Positions 52,691 through 62,635 of a stretch of 64,000 bases of DNA are shown in pieces. This DNA comes from Aplectana chamaeleonis. Lineage: Eukaryota > Nematoda > Chromadorea > Rhabditida > Cosmocercidae. Made by a program: the position numbers and the translations under genes. Numbering within the stretch: position 1 is the first letter of the stretch; each line of letters opens with the position of its first letter. The stretch is taken from assembly GCA_029168955.1 (NCBI GenBank), contig JAPDOI010000707.1, positions 240,584 through 304,583 on the forward strand, read 5' to 3'. The notes beneath the pieces were generated by a model. That model was not told the DNA's origin, searched no databases, and saw only the letters and a program-made list of their open reading frames with translations.

Positions 52691-53727
52691 TTCTCTCCGG
52701 AATACCCTCTGATGAGGAAAGTCATCAAATTTGATACCTCACTGAGATCATTTGTACATAGTCACCCGTTGTATTGGAGCGCGCGAGTCACCTGACAGTC
52801 ATCGGATAGATTCAGACGACTCTACTTTTCGAGGTGCGAACATCTTTGTATTTTCAAAAGTAAGATTTTCAAAATTTTTGAATTCGCATTCGAGAAATGT
52901 ATATATTCAGTATGGCAGTCTAGTTTACCAAACGTATGGCACGTTAATGTAATGAATGATGGCAGGAAGCGGTCGGTTGAATCCATCAATATGGTATCCA
53001 CGAGATGACTCAGTGTCATCAACGCGCTCGCCACCGGTTGAAATGCGAGAACGGTCGAATCTCAATGGAGGTTGATGCGCATTGATTTCCAATCGCGCCC
53101 GATACTAGCTTCTGTCTGGAAGGTGCATACGTTTTGGGTGAACTAGACTTATATCTATTTGAATGGCAGTGCTTTACTATTTCCTTGCCCTTTGGAAAGG
53201 CGGCCTAACGACAATCGTCAAATTTTGGGAATACTTGCTAAAGCGGTTGCCGCTTGATCTCATAAGTAAAGACCGAATGACAGAAGAGATTGGCGAAAAT
53301 ACTCCCAGATGTATACACTGAAAGGCTGACTTTCACCGCTCCTCCACTTACTTTCATAGGAACCTTATTCAGTGATGCACTGTTTTGTATAATAAATATG
53401 CATGAGCTTCCATTTCCTATTATTGTCCCATTAACATTACCGAACACACAACCACCGAGAATTCATTCATCCTAGTCAGGCCAGGAAATTTATACACTGA
53501 AACAAGACGTTTGGGCTTTTTCTTCGTTTCTTCGTGATTGCTTTAACACAGGGGAGTCAACGCATTGATTCAAGTGGAAAACCTGGAGAACAAAATTGAT
53601 CATGAACATTTCCTTTTTAATTATTCTCTGTACTTCGAAACTCGATCCAGTGCTCCTGGAAGAAATCAGCCAATCGAAGCGCTATGCTGGCAGGATGGTC
53701 CGAGGCTCATCGCCAGCACGGCGCTTC
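52691..53727. other. no supported gene
   Basis: Frames at 52752-52952 (plus), 52822-53034 (minus), 53238-53447 (minus) and 53290-53475 (plus) are short and conflict. No repeat was recognised. Confidence 0.4.
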
Positions 53728-54207
53728 GAGACATCTTTCATGAAAGTCACTCACCGCAAGCGCGGCACGCGCGTGACACGCCAGGACGAGCGGTGAACTA
53801 TGAAACTTTTTCCCCCGCGCGGGACGAGGAGGAAGCCACTATGAAATCTGCGGCGGCACCGCCATTGCGGTGCGCGGGTAAAGTCGGGCATTGACTGCTG
53901 ACATGCACAGAAATTCCTGGCTTTGCATTTGCGTATGCGGTAGCGCAGGATAGTCCCAGAATTATTTATGTTCAAGAGTGGACTCAAATAGAGGAAGCAA
54001 GTATTGAGTTAGAAACGGTAAAACCGCCCGCGGCGCTTTGAGCGCGGCGCGGTTTTCCTACGGCACTGATGCACTTTGGTGGACTTTGAAAGTTTCTTGC
54101 CGCGCGTCAACGCGGCAAGAAGAACTGCTCATGGTACGCCGCGCCCTTCCCACGCGCGTCACGCTTCGCGTGCCGCGCTGCGGTAGAGGTCTATGAAAGA
54201 CGCCTTA
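53728..54207. mobile_element. Harbinger-like element, degenerate second copy of H1
   Basis: It matches 31034-31299 (CGCAAGCGCGGCACGCGCG, GAGCGGTGAACTATGAAACTTTTTCC, GCAAGTATTGA, GTAAAACCGCC) and ends TCTATGAAAGACGCC-TTA. About 100 bp around 53883-53985 have no counterpart in H1, and the left end is eroded. Confidence 0.65.
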
Positions 54208-54336
54208 CCTCCTCCCGTGATGGATCCTCAGTCCGCCGAATCGTCCTTGTAATTCACTGAGTCGGCTGCATCGCACGTGGTTTTGCAGCGAGTCCCAGCG
54301 ACATATTCACACAACTGTCCTATACTACTACCCCAG

Positions 54337-54965
54337 GTTCGAGTAACCTTCCCTTTTAGAGTTTACGTTAATTGCATTGGATTCCTCAAACAGAAGCAAT
54401 CACCCAGACCCGTAATTTGGCGAGTAATTTCAAATTTTCTGATTAACTTTGGAAACATCATCGGGGACGAGATGCACCGCAGAATCCCGCACTGACAAAG
54501 ACGAGCCGAAATGTAAGTTTCGTCCAGCTTTGGAAAGTATGTTCTGAGAAGAATCAGAATATAAAGTGCTTGCAGATAATCTATAAAGATTTTACGGAAG
54601 AGGATACTCTCGCGTGGCGTTCTGTTTTTCGCGGACCCCATACCTTTCCAGGTTGACTTCCCTCATCCCCTGTTACTCTAAATCTCATCCGGTTATCCAA
54701 GTGCATACGACTACATGTATTTATGCCGAGTCAAAATCCGTTATTCAAGCTTTGCTTTCAGCGCTTTATGAAGGGAAAACTTCGGTGAGACGATGTCCCT
54801 TCCCGACAGATGATTTGTCTCATTCAATTAATGCACACATTTTTCTCTTTTGACCCTGACCTTTTTCCTGGTAAGCTTCTGCAGTCGTTCGTGAAAAAAT
54901 TTGGCTTCGCCCTTCTTCCTATCATTTTTACTAGTCGAGTGCATACGAGAAGGAATCTTCCATAA
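54337..54965 (+). CDS. candidate spliced gene, start codon split by an intron
   Basis: After the acceptor CTACTACCCCAG (ending 54336), an exon runs to the strong donor GTAAGTTTC at 54513. The intron 54513-54651 (139 nt) ends CCTTTCCAG. Exon 54652-54784 ends at donor GTGAGACG; the intron 54785-54884 (100 nt) ends GCTTCTGCAG; exon 54885-54965 ends in TAA. Splicing creates an ATG across the first junction (AT + G), giving 71 aa: MLTSLIPCYSKSHPVIQV, CIYAESKSVIQALLSALYEG, SFVKKFGFALLPIIFTSR. Upstream, the same frame reads VRVTFPFRVYVNCIGFLKQK for about 50 codons but meets a TGA before the donor, so the alternative is a longer gene with a nonsense mutation. No family is recognised. Confidence 0.4.
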
Positions 54966-55054
54966 GCATTTAGGATTTGTATTCAGTTTCAAGTTCGGGT
55001 TTGTGCTTGATCCATTATGGTGTTTTTCTATTACTTTGCAGTTTTATTTGTCCT

Positions 55055-55441
55055 TTATTCAAAATGCAGCGGTTTTCTTGATCGCCCTGATTGAAAGCAC
55101 GTTCCTTTTTCAGAAGTGTGGTGTGGACAAAAGCTTTTGTCACGGGTCCAATGATTATGTTGAAAATTTCTTTTCCCCTTGTCCCCAGCTTTCCTCTTAT
55201 TTCGCCTCTTGACCATATTTTTATTCCGGTTTTGTCCCTTGCTCAAGTCAGTACTATCCCAATAATACTTTTCATTGAAATCATGTTCTTGTTCCATATC
55301 ATCCCTTCGACTCTCCTGCATTTCTTTTTGGTTTAATCCAATCACGAGATGCATCTCAAAAAGATTTCCTGCTCTGCTGGGACAAACTCTGTTGTGTTCT
55401 CGTTCGGTTTCTGTTTTTTTTCATGTATCTTATCATTCGCT
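55055..55441 (-). CDS. ambiguous coding region; minus-strand hydrophilic frame preferred
   Basis: After the minus-strand acceptor-like TTTCAG (ending about 55442) a frame stays open for about 128 codons: charged (RMIRYMKKTETEREHNRV, LNQKEMQESRRDDMEQEH, MVKRRNKRKAGDKGKRNF), likely disordered, stop TAA. The purine-rich minus strand fits a sense strand. The plus strand is also open: NHVLVPYHPFDSPAFLFGL to a donor near 55402, then a 47-nt intron and SWFDTGFSAEDLFSAVLS to a TAG at 55556, phase-consistent. Only one can be right, and sequence alone does not decide. No family is recognised on either strand. Confidence 0.25.
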
Positions 55442-55823
55442 GAAACAGTCCTGGTTCGACACGGGCTTTTCTGCTGAAGATTTGTTCTCTGCGGTTTTAT
55501 CTGCTGGCAACAAACTAACTGCATTCGTGACATCGAATTTCTATGGCACTTTCTAGAATTGCAATCAAGGGATTGCGTCGTCTAAACAATTATTAACAGC
55601 AAAATCATGGGGAGCTTCTAATAGTCTTGAAAATCATAAACTAAGGAATAGATACAAAACTTCCTGCCTTGGAGGACTCGGAGCTATCTTTAGTCAAGGA
55701 GCATATAACCGCTGACACTCGTTCTGCATTCCTCGTTTAAATTATGTAGATCTAGCAAAGTTGACGTTTTCGAATTCTTTCGAAGCTATTGCGTTCTCTA
55801 AATCAAGGTATTGCACATTTTTC

Positions 55824-56114
55824 ATGACCATATTGCTTTCGATTTCTGGATTGATGCATAAAGTCTTTTCGAATCAGAATGTGGTTGGCGGGCGTTTTAC
55901 TGAGCAGCCGTCGCAAAGCATTTTGGAGACCTTTGAATCGATTGGTAGTAATATCAGACGAGTAGTGATTAATATCACCCAGTCAATTGTATCTCTGTCG
56001 TTTGAAGGCTCACGTTCGGAAAATGCCTCCGTTGCAGCGGAAGATAATACGCACGCCGACCTCATGGGCAGACAGTCTCTTTCGAACACACTTTGTATGC
56101 GCAGGAGGGGATAG
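55824..56114 (+). CDS. putative small secreted or membrane-anchored protein, 96 aa
   Basis: ATG 55824 begins MTILLSISGLMHKVFS, which looks like a short signal or anchor sequence, followed by a hydrophilic chain (VVGGRFTEQPSQSILETFES, SNIRRVVINITQSIVSLS, SENASVAAEDNTHADL) with two N-glycosylation sequons (NIT, NAS) and a basic end (CMRRRG). AATAAA lies 35 nt after the stop. The frame is also open 21 codons upstream of this ATG. An acceptor-like TCGAATCAG ends inside the ORF at about 55879, so the first part could be intron. No family is recognised. Confidence 0.4.
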   Translation: MTILLSISGLMHKVFSNQNVVGGRFTEQPSQSILETFESIGSNIRRVVINITQSIVSLSFEGSRSENASVAAEDNTHADLMGRQSLSNTLCMRRRG

Positions 56115-56148
56115 TACCGATACGGTTGCCTTTGAAAAAAACTAGTTG

Positions 56149-56154
56149 AATAAA
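56149..56154 (+). terminator. polyadenylation signal AATAAA
   Basis: Canonical hexamer 35 nt downstream of the stop at 56112-56114. Confidence 0.45.
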
Positions 56155-56807
56155 AAATGACTGAAAGCAAGATGGAAAATCTGAACTGAAGTGGTAAGCC
56201 ACTATTCATTACTCCTCAACGGCAGCAGCAACCGTCAAGCGGGCATCTCGTTGGAGTATGAATGATCGTGTTCAACATAATTTTGGTCAGAAGTCTCTAC
56301 CGATATTGAATATTTTTATACAGGACAATACACCACGACCCTATTGTGAGCTAATTCGTTATTGGACCTTTGCCGTCTTACTCGCAAGTCCCGGTGGATA
56401 AATCATTTTCTCAGGTCGTTCTGAACTTTTGCTAACTTTTGTGACGGAAGTTGTAGAGAGCGGGCCATTGATATTTGTCAGTTTAACTTTCAGCTCCCGG
56501 CCTAAGAATCATCTCTTCGATATTTTGGCTTCGACCACTTTCGCCCTGGAATTTTGCTGATTAGTTACCGCCACCGGGTCCAGCCACGCCAGAGAACCCG
56601 GCAGTGCTCATTACTTTAAATCTTTCAATCGTGCTAAGTCGGTTTTTAGGCGGGGAGTGCATTAGAATCGTTTATCAGGTTTTCTGCTAAACTTGCAAAG
56701 AATTTTATTGCTGATCACAATTATGTCTCCGGAGATCGCTCAGAATCCACCACACACGGAATTATGGCCCTCGAAGATTGTTGGTTGCATACCAAGAATA
56801 CTGTGGA
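56155..56807. other. no supported gene
   Basis: Mixed spacer; no long frame and no recognised repeat. Confidence 0.4.
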
Positions 56808-57600
56808 CGAGTTGTCCCGGTTCTGTATTATTACGTCATTCGCAGCCCATCTGAGTATAACCAGAAATATAAAGGTAGACCAATAACACATGGAAAAAAC
56901 GCAGATTTTGGCGAAAATTCATCGTAACTTTGATTCTTATGAGGTCGAGAACTTGTCGATGAGCGTTACCCATTTTTTCTTCTCCGGGCGCGTGGTCGGC
57001 TTTTCCTCACCTGCGCTCGCTGCCCAATTTAAGCGGGTTGAAGTTTAGGTCTTCGCGCGGGTTGCTATACACGGCGGTCGGACCACATCATCAGAAATTA
57101 CTCCTGAGATTGGACTGGCAGCAATCAAAGGCACAGTCAACCCTCAAGATCGATTACTTTCGTTTTTCTGTCTATCGTGGAGAAAATTTCACGCTGATTA
57201 CAGTGGTGTCTCCAGAATCGCTTGGAACTCACTACGAACGGAGTTAAGAACTCCTCAAAAATTTCTTTTTTGAACGGCTAGACATTCGCGGACGAGTTGT
57301 CTCGAGCCTGTATTTTCTCGTTATTCGCAGCCATCGTTTACAAACGGAGCCACAGTATAAAGCCAGACCGAAAACAAATCGAAGAACATAAATTTTGAAT
57401 ATAATCATTTGCGCGTCCACTTCCTATTGAGGGTTCGAAACCTTACCCATTTTTTCTTTCAAGGGGCGTGGTCGGCTTTTTCCTAGCCGCCGCTTTCTCG
57501 CGCTTATTTGAGCGAACTGGGGGATTCGCGCTTGGCAGGGTATTTATAGGCGGCGAGCGGACCATAATATCAAAATTGTCCCTGATGTTGGACTGTGCCT
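56808..57600. repeat. tandem direct duplication, about 480-bp spacing, promoter-like motifs
   Basis: 56808-57120 and 57290-57590 share GGACGAGTTGTC, TGTATT.T.ACGT.ATTCGCAGCC, TTACCCATTTTTTCTT, GGGCGNGTGGTCGGCTTTTCC, CTCGC and GCG(G)CGGNCGGACCA. Each copy contains a GGGCGTGGTC-type GC box; the second also has GGGTATTTATAGG. Short ORFs inside are not called. Confidence 0.6.
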
Positions 57601-58027
57601 TTAAGGACAGTGTCGACGATAAAAAGTTTCCAGGTTTCCACCGGAGATTCTAGCGCAATCCACGCTCACTCTTCTCGCGGCAATCGATCAAAGCAATGAA
57701 CAACGAGACAATTGACCTCAACAAAACATAAGATTTACCATTTGATCATGCGATTCCCCGCGTTAAACATGGATTGGACAGATTCAACCCGGCATTTGAA
57801 TATTGTTTTCTTCTCGGAGACGATTTTTCAGTTGTTTTATTTCGATCGATGACCGTTGAGGGAGGTGGGAGAGATTGCGCTTTACACAGGGAGTCCCAGA
57901 GCCATGTGGTTCTGTTGCAGGGCTCTTTTGGCCGTTTGCTTTCGACATTGCTGCTGCCGCCCATGGCCCTGCAACTTTTCAATTTACGGTGAAAACTCGA
58001 AGACGGTTTTCATCGTGGACACTACCC
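57596..58027. mobile_element. degenerate family F element (copy 7)
   Basis: TTTAAGGACAGTGTCGACGATAAAAA ... TTTTCATCGTGGACACTACCCT. The ends are recognisable but TTAA is preserved on one side only. ORFs of 72-81 aa inside are not supported. Confidence 0.5.
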
Positions 58028-59519
58028 TCTATAGACTGGCATACACGCTGACAAAAGTTCTTGAGATAGGGAGCTTAATGAGGTCGTGTGGCTCTCAATA
58101 GAATGCTCACATCGTCGAACGGAAGCGTCAAAGGCTGAGTCACAAAATTATTGTGTGAGAACCTGTTGGGCTCTCAAAGCATACAGTCTCCGCCCACTCC
58201 AGTTGCAGTTCCCGCCTCTTGAGTAATCTCGTCCAAATGGTGCTCGTATGCGGTCGTTTTAATAGTTTTATGCTTCTAACTTCGTTTTTCTAACAGACGC
58301 CTACAAGTCTATCAGGTTCGCTTTGTCAACCATTTCGTCGCTAAGCTTCGCTATTTTGCAGAGCGTAAGTGCTGCGGTGTAACTGGTCCATTTCGATTAT
58401 AATACAGAAATGCATCCGTTTTCGTCCGGTTTTCGTCAGTTTTCCGCTGACCAACTGAGCCGTCACCGATTTATGACGCAAAATCGATTTCATTCTTGAG
58501 CGTGTTCAGCTCGCTTTTAAAGGTGGAGTTGCACCTACACGCCACCACTGAGATTTGAGATGAAATTTTTAACATCAACTTTGTGAGAAGGACTGCGCTT
58601 CAATGTTCCATACTCAAAATCGGCTGAATCTCTCAGGCGTCCCCCAAAAAGGCCGTGAATGTGGCCAGAGCACTTGCTCGGCCGAAGTAGATAGAGACAG
58701 ATTACAACAAAGAATATTGCTGATATTCAGAATAGGTTCTGTGGCCCTGAGGACGATTAGGTAATGTTGCTATATATCCGGGTTCAAAAAAATGAGACTG
58801 GAATGAAAGAGTCTGTTCATACATGAAACGCTGCATTTTATCGCATTTCACCTCCCAAGGTGTGCTTATAGACTCTGCTAGCTCTTAAAAAAAAACAGGC
58901 AATGATTCTAATTATGCCCCTGTTCAGTGTTGTTGGTGTGAAAAGCAGCTATTTCGACCGTGCATGAAACGATACTATAGATGTTAGTCACGCCTATAAT
59001 TTGCTTTTCAGAAAATGTAATGTACTTTCGAGGAACCACTCTAATAATCTGACACCCAGCAGCGAGAGTAACAGAAATAAATAATCAGTACAATATATGT
59101 CAAAAAATCAAGAGAAACCTACCTGCTATTCAGTCTTCACTCCTAATAAAGCAAGTGAAATTAAACATTAAAATTCAAAAAATAGTGGAAGATTCAGAAG
59201 TATGTAGAGAAAATCGTGGAACGACACTCACAAACCAGAAACTCCACAACAGGGTGGTCTCCCAGCCCAAGTATAACTTAACCCAACAGAACCTCCAATT
59301 TTTCCACGTCTGCTCTATGAATAATGCTGAGGCTAATCCATCCGTTGAATCAGCCCTATTCTCTTTGGTCGAGGCATTCTGGCTCTATTCAGTTTTGCTT
59401 TGTGGGACTGCCTTGAGCATTTAGCCGATTCTGATTGTGAGTAGGTAATATTGAAACATAGCCTCTCTCCGAAATCATGTTATTAAAATTGCATCCCGAA
59501 ACTCATTGGCGCATGGGAG
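58028..59519. other. long gap; one possible exon
   Basis: 59155-59424 (plus) is open for 89 codons, ending VESALFSLVEAFWLYSVLL, and could be an exon, but there is no ATG until late in the frame and no clear acceptor. Otherwise nothing was seen. Confidence 0.35.
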
Positions 59520-59970
59520 TGTGCGGTATAACGTTAACGTGTTAACGCATTAACGGAGTTAACGCGGTTTTTCAAAAAATTAAGATTGACGCTTAACGAA
59601 AAAGTCTGGAAATTACGTTAATTTAGTTTTGTTAATTTGTGAGTAGAATTATGGCGATGATTGATCGACAGGACGCCTCTGATGATTTATTAATTTTGCT
59701 GGTGTCAGGTCACATGCTTTTCAAATTTTTGAAGATTAAGAAAAATTAGCATTGCCAACGCATTAACGGGTTAACGCTGTTTTTTTTGAAATCTAAGGCC
59801 AGGATCATACTTCCCGCGACCGACGACGGCGTAATGCATAGCAGGCATATCGATTTTTCAAATTCGATACTGATAGTAAACATTGCGTCGCTGCCGCTCG
59901 TCGCTTGAAGTATAATCCCTGTCCGCACAACGATTAACGCTTAAAGAAAAAGATTCATAATTAACGCACA
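59520..59970. repeat. TTAACG-rich tandem repeat, second unit interrupted
   Basis: GCATTAACGGAGTTAACGCGG (59547) and GCATTAACGGGTTAACGCTG (59762) begin two related units that end ACGCTTAACGAAAAAGTC.. and ACGCTTAAAGAAAAAGATTC. The second is split by a T2-family element at 59797-59925. Confidence 0.65.
59797..59925. mobile_element. T2-family miniature element, degenerate copy
   Basis: GGCCAGGATCATACTTCCCG ... CTTGAAGTATAATCCCTGTCC matches 14164-14293, including the internal GTAAACATTGCGTCGC. Confidence 0.65.
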
Positions 59971-60561
59971 CCCTTGGTATTTATGCAGGCTTCTTTCACT
60001 AACTATCGCTGATTGCTGTGATAGCCACCTTTGAATGAGAATCGACGTACGACGCTGATCACGACCAATAGGACTTTTGGAGTTCGATCGCGGCTCGGCG
60101 CGATACCGAGTTTTTGTATGGAAATCGACGAGCGGCGCGTTGTCGATCGATGCTCCCCGAAAACTTCTAATTGCGCCGCGCTGGCTTTGTGGGACTCTAA
60201 AACAGACCACCATACTCATGACTCTATAACTCCGAAGGGCCCTAACGGCCAAGGCTGTTTCGCTTGTTTGTCTTCTGCTCGTTTGGATGCATACTCGTAG
60301 GTTGAATGTTTCATTCTTCCATTAGCAAATTATATATGCGGTAGCTAACTGCTTATCAGGAAAATTTTCTTCGTAGAAATCAAAAATTGAACTCGTTCAT
60401 CAAGAATACTGAAAGCATCACACTTTTCAAGGTGTCCTCCTTCGCTTTAACATCTTTATGCTCAATTTTGGGATGCGTCGACTTGATAATTCTTGAATTA
60501 CACATGTGTGTTCTCAACCTGCCCCCTTTCACAAAACATCTGATTTTGCACGTTGGCTTTC
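59971..60561. other. no firm gene
   Basis: Frames at 59941-60252 (minus) and 60031-60300 (plus) conflict. A hydrophobic plus-strand frame (60387-60728) overlaps the next model in another frame. Confidence 0.35.
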
Positions 60562-61083
60562 ATGGGACATTTTTTCCACAAATCATCTTCCTTCTTCTGT
60601 TTCGGCTTCTTACTCATTGGTTTCCCTCAGCTTGCAGGTTCCTTTCTCTGGTCCCTCTTCATCTCGGTGAGGATTGGTGTTTGCACTGGAAGAAACGTGT
60701 TCCCGTTTGTGAATGCAGTACGCAGTAAACACGCGGTTTTTGTAGCCCAGTTTACTGCTACTCAATCGAGTGAATTACTCTACCTTTCAGACCTCACTCA
60801 CTTTAGTGATGCGGCAGCAACGATGAATGAACATCAATTCTGGAACCATCCACTCGGCTTTGGCGTGGCTAAAGTGAGTCGAAGATTTCAGCGGAGTTCT
60901 GTGGGGACTTTCTCGAACTACATTATGTGCTTACTAAAGGTGTCGGTAACGAGTGATTCCACGCTCGATACCGTGGATAGTGGAAAAAATTCGCGTGAAG
61001 ACAGAAAGCGCCCAAAATCAAGTTTGACGGTGAACAGCTCCAAGAAAAGCGAAAACAAGAGAAAATCAAGCAAAAGTCAATAA
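60562..61083 (+). CDS. hypothetical protein, up to 173 aa, membrane segment plus basic tail
   Basis: The longest non-repetitive ORF in the window. From ATG 60562: a hydrophobic N-terminal region (FCFGFLLIGFPQLAGSFLW), a soluble middle (AVFVAQFTATQSSELLYL, SDAAATMNEHQFWNHPLGFG) and a Ser/Lys/Arg-rich, probably disordered C-terminus (SGKNSREDRKRPKSSLTV, SSKKSENKRKSSKSQ) ending in TAA-TAG. Acceptor-like CCCTCAG (60627) and GAATGCAG (60718) occur inside, so translation may really start in an upstream exon and the hydrophobic part may be intronic. No family is recognised. An inverted-repeat element follows directly. Confidence 0.4.
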   Translation: MGHFFHKSSSFFCFGFLLIGFPQLAGSFLWSLFISVRIGVCTGRNVFPFVNAVRSKHAVFVAQFTATQSSELLYLSDLTHFSDAAATMNEHQFWNHPLGFGVAKVSRRFQRSSVGTFSNYIMCLLKVSVTSDSTLDTVDSGKNSREDRKRPKSSLTVNSSKKSENKRKSSKSQ

Positions 61084-61109
61084 TAGTGTGCCATTTGCTG
61101 AAAAATCGA

Positions 61110-61290
61110 CTATGCTCTGTTTAAAACGGAGTACACAGACTCATGGTTGACCACACTGGTCCTCTACTGGCCCTCTACTACGGTTGTCCTCACGTTCCCG
61201 GTGCGGCCCCGTGCCACTGGCGGACCATGAGTTTATTGCACTCCATTGTGAAGCAGAGTGATACGCTCTGAACTAAAGTGGTGATCGACA
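61110..61290. repeat. imperfect palindrome, miniature element-like
   Basis: CTATGCTCTGTTTAAAACGG..GTACACAGACTCATGGT pairs with ACCATGAGTTTATTGCACTCC..GAAGCAGAGTGATACG. The target duplication is not evident. Confidence 0.5.
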
Positions 61291-61559
61291 CCAAAGCAGT
61301 GTAAGCGGGCGGGTGTTTTTGTAAAAAGGAGGTTTATGTGAAAGTGGATCCCTTACGCGTGCATTATGTCACGAAAAGGGGCGTAATGCTGTTAAAGCAG
61401 GATCGTCCAGTCGTCCGTTAGGTTGCAATGCCGGAGTGGCGGCGCTATGACCCCAATTTCTCTTGCAAGCATCTAGGCACTGTTGCGACGACGCGTGCTG
61501 CTCCCGCGGCATTCTGGTCGGCTCTTTACATCAATACACGCAGGGTGATTTTTTGGTGA
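61291..61559. other. nothing seen
   Basis: Spacer without convincing frames. Confidence 0.4.
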
Positions 61560-61787
61560 TCACCGGCGCTCCACTTTGTGTGTTACGTCGCAGTTCACGC
61601 TGTCACTCGTCATGACACCGCCGTTTCGCGATATAGGAACCGACGCGCACTCAGAGGTGTCTGGCTTCAGCCCTTTGCTCAGTCGCTTCATTTCCGAGTA
61701 CTTTTGAGCTGCTACTGCTGCCTCTGCTACACCTCTGCTATTGTTGCACGGATGTTTCTGCGCCTGTCTCTGATAGCGGTGACGCAC
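61560..61787 (-). CDS. hypothetical exon or ORF, 75 aa
   Basis: The minus-strand frame encodes VAAQKYSEMKRLSKGLKPDT, then ECASVPISRNGGVMTSDS and NCDVTHKVERR, stop TGA. The 5' part is CAG-rich (GTAGCAGAGGCAGCAGTAGC), which offers several possible acceptors. Composition is protein-like, but the plus strand is open too (86 aa). No family. Confidence 0.22.
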   Translation of the reverse strand: MRHRYQRQAQKHPCNNSRGVAEAAVAAQKYSEMKRLSKGLKPDTSECASVPISRNGGVMTSDSVNCDVTHKVERR

Positions 61788-62217
61788 TATATTGCCCTGG
61801 GATACCAGGACGTAAACTCGGCGTTTGAGACTTGGTGAGACACACTGATCTATCAGATTTTAGTAATAAAAATGAGGGTATTTGTATGTTATCTGTATGT
61901 GGAACTCTCAATATTGTGTATTCACTCATTTTGTAATGTGTCCTGAGCAGTTGCAGCTTTAATGACGCGCTGCATTATAAAACCGTCCTGCAGCAGAAAT
62001 TCTGTAGGTTCTGTGTTGGCACTCTCTAACTTTGCCGCATACAATCATGCGCTACACCTTAGGGTCGTTTATACTTCCCTGCCAAACAGCGCGGCGAAAG
62101 CAGTTACACGTGTACGATGATGATCACGCGGCTCGACAGCAACACTAGGAACTTCATGTTTTGAAACTGTTTCCGTTTTTCCTTGCCTGCGATTCATCTA
62201 TGCCACTCTTTACAGTG

Positions 62218-62635
62218 ATGTCGCGCTGGGCTCGTCACCGGTGGTGGAGGAGAAGAATTGGCGGTCACCGGCGAAGATTCGACCTGCTGCATTGCAGTAC
62301 CGAGAGTTGTGTGACGGAGTTCTGCTCGGCGTCACCTCTTCCAAATCGGATGTGAGTTCTTCGTAGGTTTGCTTGTTGCTCCGTTTGCAATCTACTGAAC
62401 TCTTTGTAGTTTCGTATCACTTCTTATCAGTGCATCAACTATCTCAGGGCCTTCTGCAGACAAAACACGCCGTTCCAAATCGGTGCCAGTGTCGCTTTCA
62501 TCGACTCTCTGTAGTGGGGGTGTACCTGTAAGCCGCCATCGTCCGCTCCCTTGGATTTTATCCGACACGCACGACTATTTCCACGATGACACATCTCAAA
62601 TGGGCGGTTGGTCTGTTAGCCCAGTTTGCAAATGA
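62218..62635 (+). CDS. candidate two-exon gene; two frames survive splicing
   Basis: The acceptor CCACTCTTTACAG ends at 62215, two bases before ATG 62218. Exon 1 runs to the donor GTGAGTTC at 62352. The intron ends either at CTCTTTGTAG (62409, 58 nt) or CTTCTTATCAG (62430, 79 nt). In the ATG frame exon 2 continues for about 68 codons (SASTISGPSADKTRRSKSVP, SRHRPLPWILSDTHDYFHDD, WSVSPVCK) to TGA 62633, total about 112-119 aa, with an Arg-rich N-terminus. In the other frame exon 1 reads VALGSSPVVEEKNWRSPAKI and RELCDGVLLGVTSSKSD, continuing in phase to QCINYLRAFCRQNTPFQIG and a TAG. The splice sites look real; the reading frame is undecided. No family is recognised. Confidence 0.42.
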
